From assembly GCA_937893735.1 (NCBI GenBank), contig CALBGD010000178.1:1-10959 (forward strand): a stretch of 10,959 bases of DNA, in the 5' to 3' direction. This document shows positions 5,605 to 10,959 of the stretch, piece by piece. A program made the position numbers and the translations under genes. Every line of letters begins with the position of its first letter. The stretch's first letter is position 1. This DNA comes from an uncultured Clostridia bacterium (GTDB lineage Bacteria; Bacillota; Clostridia; Oscillospirales; Ruminococcaceae). The notes below the pieces were generated by a model. That model worked only from the letters and a program-made list of their open reading frames with translations. It made no database searches and was not told where the DNA came from.

Positions 5605-6501
5605 ATGTCGAGATTTGACAACAAGACCTGCCCCGTGTGCAAAACTCCGCTGACAGATAAATCAGACGTGGTGGTCTGCCCGATATGCGGAGCCCCGCAC
5701 CACCGGGCGTGCTATATGAAGTACAACAAGTGCGGACTGGAAAGCTACCATGCCTCCGGATTCGTGTGGAACGGCTACCTCCCGTGGGAGCAGCCCGAGG
5801 AAAAGCCGCAGGAGCAGCCCTCCGACCCGCACGTCGGCGAATACCCGCAGGACACCCCGCAGTTCATCAACGCCGAGACCGGTCAGCCCGTTGACATGGA
5901 CATCAACGATTTTATCGAGCGGCTGAAGCGCCAGTCCATGGACGATTCCCGCGGAGCCGACGGCGTGAGCGCGCACGAGCTCTCCTGCTTTGTCGGGAAG
6001 TCCGTGATGCACTACAATCAGGCGTTCAGCGTGTTCCGCGCGCCGGTAAGGCCCGGCGAGAAGCCGCGCCATGTGTTCTTCAACTTCTGCGCGGGACTTT
6101 TCCGCCCGATACACCAGTTCTACCGCCGCATGGACGCAGTAGGCATAATACTCCTGCTGGTGGAACTCACCTACTACATTCCCACCGCCCTCGCAGTCGC
6201 GGGAGTTGGCAGCGCCGCTGTCATCGGGAATATCCAGATGTTCACCAGTATGCTGAATTTCGCCACCATGATAGGCATGAGCCTGTTCGGGGATTACCTC
6301 TACTACCGGTTCTGCGTGCGCCGCATAAAGAAAATACGCGAGCGCTTCGACGACGGAAAGGCTCCGGGCTATTATGAGGCTCTCAGCGAAAAGGGGACGC
6401 CATCGTGGCTGCGCGCGATAGCCGCCACCCTCGCCGTCTACCTGACGGAGCTGTGCGTTATACTGTACCTCATGCGGTTCAATAACGGAACACTATTATA
6501 A
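5605..6501 (+). CDS. RING-like zinc-finger membrane protein with DUF2628-type region
   Basis: This 298-residue protein starts with a compact metal-binding module: Cys9/Cys12, Cys25/Cys28, His32 or His33, Cys36 and Cys43. The pattern resembles the prokaryotic RING finger family. A Pro/Glu/Gln-rich linker (about 55-95) follows, then a segment around DGVSAHELSCFVG. From about 158 the sequence FFNFCAGLFRPIHQFYRRMD, then hydrophobic helices, then GDYLYYRFCVRRIKKIRE match the DUF2628 pattern of small membrane proteins. About three helices are visible (roughly 179-203, 212-234 and 272-292). The zinc finger is probably cytoplasmic. The biochemical role is unknown; RING resemblance does not show ubiquitin-ligase activity in a bacterium. 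Translation starts at ATG 5605 with AAAGGA seven bases upstream. It is the first gene of a rightward operon with glycosyltransferases, 57 bp before the next. Confidence 0.85.
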   Translation: MSRFDNKTCPVCKTPLTDKSDVVVCPICGAPHHRACYMKYNKCGLESYHASGFVWNGYLPWEQPEEKPQEQPSDPHVGEYPQDTPQFINAETGQPVDMDINDFIERLKRQSMDDSRGADGVSAHELSCFVGKSVMHYNQAFSVFRAPVRPGEKPRHVFFNFCAGLFRPIHQFYRRMDAVGIILLLVELTYYIPTALAVAGVGSAAVIGNIQMFTSMLNFATMIGMSLFGDYLYYRFCVRRIKKIRERFDDGKAPGYYEALSEKGTPSWLRAIAATLAVYLTELCVILYLMRFNNGTLL

Positions 6502-6529
6502 ACTATTATAAAACTATAAACTATTATAA
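6492..6529. repeat. Tandem ACTATTATAA repeats at a gene junction
   Basis: The 10-bp unit ACTATTATAA occurs at 6492-6501, 6502-6511 and 6520-6529, with a shortened copy ACTATAA at 6513-6519. The first unit carries the stop codon of the RING-like gene, so changes in copy number would not alter that protein. They would change the spacing to the GT2 gene. The repeats also contain TATTAT and TATAAA sequences that could act as a weak -10 element. Confidence 0.8.
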
Positions 6530-6558
6530 AACATACAAAGGAAAAGGAAGAAAAACCA

Positions 6559-7560
6559 ATGAAACTCATTATCCAGATACCCTGCTACAACGAGGCGGAA
6601 ACGCTTGACGTAACTATCCGCGACCTCCCGCGCCACATAAACGGCATTGACGAGATAGAATACCTGATAATCAACGACGGAAGCACCGACAGGACAGTAG
6701 AGCGCGCCAAGGAGCTCGGCGTGCACCACATCGTAAGCTTCGTGCACAACCGCGGCCTTGCAAAGGGATTCATGGCTGGAATAGACGCCTGCCTGCGCCT
6801 CGGTGCGGATATAATCGTAAACACCGACGCCGACAACCAGTACGCCGGCGCGGATATCGAAAAGCTGGTCCGCCCGCTCCTCGAGGGAAAGGCTACCATG
6901 GTCATCGGCAACCGCCGCACGGATTCCATCGAGCACTTCTCGCCGCTGAAAAAGAAGCTCCAGAAGCTCGGCAGCGGAGTTGTCCGCAAGGCAAGCGGCA
7001 CCGATGTTGTTGATACCACCAGCGGCTTCCGCTCCTACACAAGGGAGGCTGCGATGAGGCTCAACGTGCTCTCCGACTACACCTACACCCTTGAAACCAT
7101 CATCACCGCCGGCGCGGACCGCACAAAGATAATGTCCGTGGACATCAACACCAACCCGGAGCTCCGCAAGAGCCGCCTGTTCAAGTCCATGTGGGGATAC
7201 ATCAAGCGCTCCAGCGGCACGATAATCCGCAACTATGTGATGAGAAAGCCGCTCAAGACTTTCCTCTCCATCGCAGGATTATTCGTACTCGCCGCGCTGA
7301 TACTAGGCGTAAGATTCATCGTTTACCTCTGCCTCGGCGAGGGCGGCGGACATATCCAGTCCCTCGTGCTGATGGCGGTGCTTGCCATCGTGGGATTCCA
7401 GATAGGGATCTTCGGTCTTGTGGCGGACGCTATCTCCGGCTGCCGCAAGGTAATGGACGAAACGCTCTTCCACGTCAAGCGCATAGAGTACAACAACACC
7501 AACAGCAACTACTCCAACTACAATCTGTGCAGCTATTCTAAAGAGGAAATCAAGAAATAA
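6559..7560 (+). CDS. DPM1/GtrB-like GT2 polyprenyl-phosphate glycosyltransferase
   Basis: This 333-residue enzyme probably transfers a sugar from a nucleotide donor to a polyprenyl phosphate on the inner face of the membrane. The N-terminal GT-A domain shows IPCYNEAET (7-15), NDGSTDRT with Asp40, the metal-binding DxD in NTDADNQY (Asp90, Asp92), and GNRR followed later by DTTSGFRSYTREA. These are hallmarks of the dolichol-phosphate mannose synthase type of GT2. Two membrane helices follow (about 234-256 and 265-290), as in GtrB/CsbB-type enzymes. The last 20 or so residues are unusual, rich in Asn, Ser and Tyr. AAGGAAG lies eight bases before the start. Its stop codon overlaps the next gene's ATG by one base, so the two are translationally linked. 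The downstream GT-C-like proteins are natural users of its lipid-linked sugar. The sugar itself cannot be deduced. Confidence 0.88.
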   Translation: MKLIIQIPCYNEAETLDVTIRDLPRHINGIDEIEYLIINDGSTDRTVERAKELGVHHIVSFVHNRGLAKGFMAGIDACLRLGADIIVNTDADNQYAGADIEKLVRPLLEGKATMVIGNRRTDSIEHFSPLKKKLQKLGSGVVRKASGTDVVDTTSGFRSYTREAAMRLNVLSDYTYTLETIITAGADRTKIMSVDINTNPELRKSRLFKSMWGYIKRSSGTIIRNYVMRKPLKTFLSIAGLFVLAALILGVRFIVYLCLGEGGGHIQSLVLMAVLAIVGFQIGIFGLVADAISGCRKVMDETLFHVKRIEYNNTNSNYSNYNLCSYSKEEIKK

Positions 7561-9479
7561 TGATACAGGTGCTGAAACGCTTCTACAATAATTTCGGCGA
7601 CCGGGGAGTCATGTTCGTGATGTTCGCGGCATTCGTTGTCGCGCACTCCCTTATGGCGCTGTATATGGAGCTGCCCGCAGTAAATCCCGATGAAATAGGC
7701 ACGGCGAGCGTTGCCGCATTCTATTCCGGCAGGGACTGGTCCGCGCTTATGGGACCCATCAGCTACTACTACGGCTATGTTCAGGCGATATTCTATGCGC
7801 CGCTGTTCATGCTGTTCAACAATCCCTACGCACTGTACAAGGCGTGCCTTGTCATGAACGGAGTTCTCGTCAGCCTTATCCCCCTGATAGCCTATCAGGC
7901 GGCGCTTAAGCTCGGCGTGGAAAAGGTCTGGCAGAGACTCGCGGTATCCATAAGCTGCGGCTGCTACATCACCTACATAGCGCACTCAAAGTTCATGTGG
8001 AACGAAACTATTTGCAGCCTGCTGCCGTGGGTGCTGCTTTGGGTAATGCTGATGTCGATAGATTCCGGCATACGGGAGGGCGCGCGCATAGGCTGGTCGG
8101 TCACTGCCGGAGTTCTCCTCGCGGTATGCTACGGGGCGCACTCGCGGCTTATCGCCGTTGTCATCGCGTTCGTTCTGACCGTGCTGATCGTGCGTATCTT
8201 CATGAACCGCCGCATATTCAATCTCCCGGTATTCTTCCTGACCGGCATTGCCGCCTTTGTCGGGGAGCACTTCGCGCGGAAAGCTATACAGTCCATCGTC
8301 TGGAACGGCAATGCCAGCGGAAACACCATGGAAGCCGAATACGGCAGAATAATGGGTCTCTTTGAGGAGGGCGGCTTCGGCAGGTTCCTCTCGGCGCTGT
8401 TCGGACACCTCTACACCTTTGCCACATCCACAGTGGGATTCGGCGCGCTCGCGTTCGTTGTGTTCTTCCTGCTGATATTCGTGCGTATCGGCGAATGGCG
8501 CCGGAACCGCTCCGGAACAGTAATAGACGGCGTAAAGGTCTACGAACCGCTGTCCATAAAGCACAGATACAGCGCCCGCATCACCGCAGTGGGTATCTAC
8601 GCGTTCTTCGCAGTGGGAGGCTCGCTGCTGCTTTCGGTGCTGTTCAAGTTCAACTCCGGGCAGATAGGTCAGATAAAGGACCTCACCATGTTCGGGCGCT
8701 ATACGGATAACGTTGCCCCGCTGGCGGTGTTCCTCGTGCTGGTGTATATGTTCCGGTACAGGCTGACGCTGAAAAACGTCGGCTGGGGAGCCATCGTCTA
8801 CGCGTATATCTGCTTCGGATTCTTCACGGTTTCGTGGCAGATGCTCGGCGAGGCAAAGGGCTACCGCGAATCGCCGATACTCGGGCTTATGCCGTGGCGT
8901 ATCGGCGAGGACTACACAAGGACATTCACCACGGAGAGCTTCATTATAATGACCTCCGTAACATTCACTGTGCTGGCGCTTATCGCGGTGTTCTCCGGCT
9001 GCGCCAGAAAGAACTTCACCAAGCTTGTTTCCGTGCTGAGCTGCGGGCTTTTCGTATACACCGCGGCATTCGCCGGGACTGTCTATATCCCCGCAAGAGC
9101 CGAGGAGAACGTCAGAAAGACCGAGCCAGCGCGTCTGGTCTCCACGCTGCTTTACGACGAAGCGGCCTCGCCGACGATAGTCGCATACGATATAGGCTCC
9201 CGCAGCGCCGGACTGATACAGTTCCTTAACCTGAACACCCGCGTTGCGATAATCCGCAAGGAAAAGAATATCCCGGAGAACTGCATAATAATCGCAGACG
9301 AGGAGAAGCAGCTCAGCTTCCCGCCGGATACCTACGACTACATCGGCACCGAGGGCGGACTTTCGGTCTACGCCCGCGGAGAAACGGCGCGCGATTACAT
9401 GAAGTACAAGCGCTCCGCAGACATCACAGAGCTTGCGGCGGAAAACGAAACTATCCAGCCCGAGGAGCTATCTCACTGA
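7560..9479 (+). CDS. Polytopic GT-C-like glycosyltransferase, paralogue 1
   Basis: This 639-residue integral membrane protein has about twelve or more hydrophobic helices. Right after the first helix (about 17-36), the first outer loop carries NPDE with Asp44-Glu45, where GT-C enzymes such as PMT and ArnT place their catalytic acidic residue. Other motifs shared with the next gene are YYGY, KFMWNETICSLLPWV (Trp147-Thr150), a histidine/arginine pair in GAHSRL, STVGFGAL, and FGRY near 378-381. After the last helix (about 490-508) a hydrophilic domain of about 130 residues is predicted outside the cell. GT-C enzymes use lipid-linked sugars, which suits the GT2 gene immediately upstream. The start ATG overlaps that gene's stop; GAGGA lies 12 bases upstream, a little far, so translational coupling is likely. 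No specific family or acceptor can be assigned from sequence alone. Confidence 0.8.
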   Translation: MIQVLKRFYNNFGDRGVMFVMFAAFVVAHSLMALYMELPAVNPDEIGTASVAAFYSGRDWSALMGPISYYYGYVQAIFYAPLFMLFNNPYALYKACLVMNGVLVSLIPLIAYQAALKLGVEKVWQRLAVSISCGCYITYIAHSKFMWNETICSLLPWVLLWVMLMSIDSGIREGARIGWSVTAGVLLAVCYGAHSRLIAVVIAFVLTVLIVRIFMNRRIFNLPVFFLTGIAAFVGEHFARKAIQSIVWNGNASGNTMEAEYGRIMGLFEEGGFGRFLSALFGHLYTFATSTVGFGALAFVVFFLLIFVRIGEWRRNRSGTVIDGVKVYEPLSIKHRYSARITAVGIYAFFAVGGSLLLSVLFKFNSGQIGQIKDLTMFGRYTDNVAPLAVFLVLVYMFRYRLTLKNVGWGAIVYAYICFGFFTVSWQMLGEAKGYRESPILGLMPWRIGEDYTRTFTTESFIIMTSVTFTVLALIAVFSGCARKNFTKLVSVLSCGLFVYTAAFAGTVYIPARAEENVRKTEPARLVSTLLYDEAASPTIVAYDIGSRSAGLIQFLNLNTRVAIIRKEKNIPENCIIIADEEKQLSFPPDTYDYIGTEGGLSVYARGETARDYMKYKRSADITELAAENETIQPEELSH

Positions 9480-9480
9480 C

Positions 9481-9487
9481 AGGAGGT
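9481..9487 (+). promoter_or_regulatory. Consensus ribosome binding site of paralogue 2
   Basis: AGGAGGT is a full Shine-Dalgarno match, seven bases before ATG 9495 and one base after the preceding stop codon. It fixes the start of the last gene in the window. Confidence 0.85.
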
Positions 9488-9494
9488 CTGATTC

Positions 9495-10959
9495 ATGTCT
9501 GAAGATATCATAGATAACATTCCGGAGCCGGTTCAGGAGCCGAAAGCCCCGGAAGCCACTCCCGCAAAGAAAAGCATAGTCCTTAACGACTGGTTCATAA
9601 TGCTGGCGCTGTACGTTATTACGCTGGTGCTGCACATTCTGATGACGCAGGTGACTTCCATGTTCAACCTCACGCCGGACGAATACGCGGTAACGGCGGT
9701 AGCGGCATGGTTCAACGGCTACGACTGGTCGCCCACGGTCTCCGCGGGGGGATACTACGGCTACTTCCAGAGCCTGTTCTATATCCCGATTTTCAAGATG
9801 TTCAGCGACCCGTGGGTGCAGTACCGCGCAATGCTGATAGAAAACGGCGTCATAATGAGCTTCGCACCGGTGATAGTGTACTACCTCTCACGGCGCTGGT
9901 TCGACGTGCGGAAGCTCTCCAGCACGTTCATCGCGGTGATATGCGGACTTTACCCCTGCTATATGCTGCTCACCAAATACACATGGAACGAAACGCTGTG
10001 CTGTATTCTTCCATGGGTATTCGCGCTGCTGATGTACAAGTCGCTGAAAAGCCACAAGGATACCTCCCACAGCGCAAAGGCGGTATTCATGCAGCAGCTC
10101 TGGGCAGTCCTCGCGGGGCTCACTCTGACAGCCTCCTACGCAACGCACGGACGTATGCTGGCGCTTGTCGCCGCAGGAGCCGTGCTGGAGCTGGTCGTGC
10201 TTATCTCCATGCGCCGCAGGCTGTTCTCGCTCATCGGATTCTACGGCTCCATAGCTCTGGGATTCCTCGGGGACAGGGCGCTGAAGAAGTTCTTCCAGTC
10301 CGTGCTGTGGCTGAAGGACGGCTCCGGCAAGGCCTCTGTGAACACCATCGAAAATATGTTCGGACGGCTCGGCGACCTTGATTCCGAGAAGCTCATGCAC
10401 TTCCCGCAGACGCTCTCGGGGCACTTTTTCTACTTCATAAGCTCCACATGGGGCTTCGGAGCCATCTGCATGGTGCTTATAATCTCCGGCATCGTTATGT
10501 ACTACGTCTCCAGAAACCGCGCCAGAAAGGGCGTTTCCGTGGAGCTTTCGGAATCCGGCAGGGCAAAGACCTATATCAGCAGCAACCTTGCCATATTCTG
10601 CTGGTACGCCCTGCTTGCGATGGGCGCGATATTCGTGGTCAGCGTAGCTTTCAAGGCGACCTCCACGGTGTACGGCACCCGCGCGGATACAACGATATTC
10701 GGGCGCTATATCGAAACATTCTTCCCTGTCGCGATATTCCCCGCGCTGATAATGATATACCGCAAGCGGTTCACGGCGGCGCACTGCATAGCCTCCCTGT
10801 TCACTGCGGCGGGTATATTCCTACTGACCGAATGGCTCACCGTGCCGGTAGTTGTCGGCGACGGCGAGACCACCAAGAGCATCGTTGGCGCGATGATACT
10901 CGGAATAGCTCCGCTTCGCATAGGCGAGGGACTGAAGGACCCGTTCACCAACCAGACAT
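9495..10959 (+). CDS. Polytopic GT-C-like glycosyltransferase, paralogue 2 (3' end missing)
   Basis: The reading frame is open from ATG 9495 to the window end, giving 488 complete codons with no stop; the C-terminus is outside. It is a paralogue of the preceding gene in the same order of motifs: PDE with Asp62-Glu63 after the first helix, YYGYFQSLFYIPIFKMF, KYTWNETLCCILPWV (Trp164-Thr167), ATHGRM, STWGFGA, and IFGRYIE near 402-407. It has an additional N-terminal cytoplasmic tail of about 30 residues, rich in Pro, Glu and Ala, before helix 1. The perfect ribosome binding site and 15-bp gap after paralogue 1 indicate the same operon. It should act on the outer membrane face with a lipid-linked sugar, like its neighbour. 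Two copies may differ in acceptor or linkage, or act as a pair; the sequence does not decide. Confidence 0.82.
   Translation, partial: MSEDIIDNIPEPVQEPKAPEATPAKKSIVLNDWFIMLALYVITLVLHILMTQVTSMFNLTPDEYAVTAVAAWFNGYDWSPTVSAGGYYGYFQSLFYIPIFKMFSDPWVQYRAMLIENGVIMSFAPVIVYYLSRRWFDVRKLSSTFIAVICGLYPCYMLLTKYTWNETLCCILPWVFALLMYKSLKSHKDTSHSAKAVFMQQLWAVLAGLTLTASYATHGRMLALVAAGAVLELVVLISMRRRLFSLIGFYGSIALGFLGDRALKKFFQSVLWLKDGSGKASVNTIENMFGRLGDLDSEKLMHFPQTLSGHFFYFISSTWGFGAICMVLIISGIVMYYVSRNRARKGVSVELSESGRAKTYISSNLAIFCWYALLAMGAIFVVSVAFKATSTVYGTRADTTIFGRYIETFFPVAIFPALIMIYRKRFTAAHCIASLFTAAGIFLLTEWLTVPVVVGDGETTKSIVGAMILGIAPLRIGEGLKDPFTNQT

Noticed and set aside
7986..8564. 192-codon open frame on the minus strand
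   Set aside because: It is antisense to the first GT-C-like gene, with a His/Glu/Arg-rich composition typical of shadow frames.
9888..10784. 298-codon open frame on the minus strand
   Set aside because: It is antisense to the second GT-C-like gene, which has a perfect ribosome binding site and strong similarity to its neighbour. The antisense product is rich in His, Arg and Glu with no fold signal.
1..10959. CRISPR array, tRNA, rRNA, insertion sequence or prophage genes
   Set aside because: No evenly spaced repeats with unique spacers, no recognisable tRNA or rRNA sequence, and no transposase, integrase or terminal inverted repeats were seen by eye.

Overview
The window looks like chromosomal DNA of a Gram-positive anaerobe of the Clostridia, most likely a Ruminococcus-like member of the Oscillospiraceae. 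The reasons are lipoproteins without an outer-membrane context, a LysM/G5/M23 cell-wall hydrolase, a low-GC-type HPr carrying both His15 and Ser46, strong Shine-Dalgarno sites, GC-rich coding sequence separated by AT-rich gaps, and a RING-like/DUF2628 membrane protein of a kind common in that family. The genus is an inference from gene content only.

The left half (1-5207) is transcribed leftward as short, mostly single-gene units. From right to left these are an HPr gene (ptsH) with a near-consensus promoter and a leader of about 130 nt; a small lipoprotein of unknown function; a membrane-anchored LysM-G5-M23 peptidoglycan hydrolase; and a large lipoprotein with a Thr/Ser/Ala/Pro-rich stalk, a carboxypeptidase-regulatory-like domain and a von Willebrand A domain. 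Each gene is followed by a minus-strand hairpin terminator. At the far left another leftward promoter fires out of the window, with a hairpin in the transcript it would make.

A gap of about 310 bp (5208-5520) separates divergent promoters for ptsH and for a rightward operon. That operon begins with a RING-like zinc-finger/DUF2628 membrane protein. It continues with a DPM1/GtrB-like GT2 glycosyltransferase with two C-terminal membrane helices, and then two tandem paralogous polytopic proteins that look like GT-C glycosyltransferases; the second runs off the right edge. Overlapping or closely spaced genes with good ribosome binding sites support one transcript.

The most plausible joint role of the operon is glycosylation of an extracytoplasmic polymer or protein. 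The GT2 enzyme would charge a polyprenyl phosphate with a sugar, and the two GT-C enzymes would transfer it outside the membrane. Together with the hydrolase and lipoproteins, the window reads as a cell-envelope neighbourhood. The acceptor, the sugar and any flippase are not visible here.
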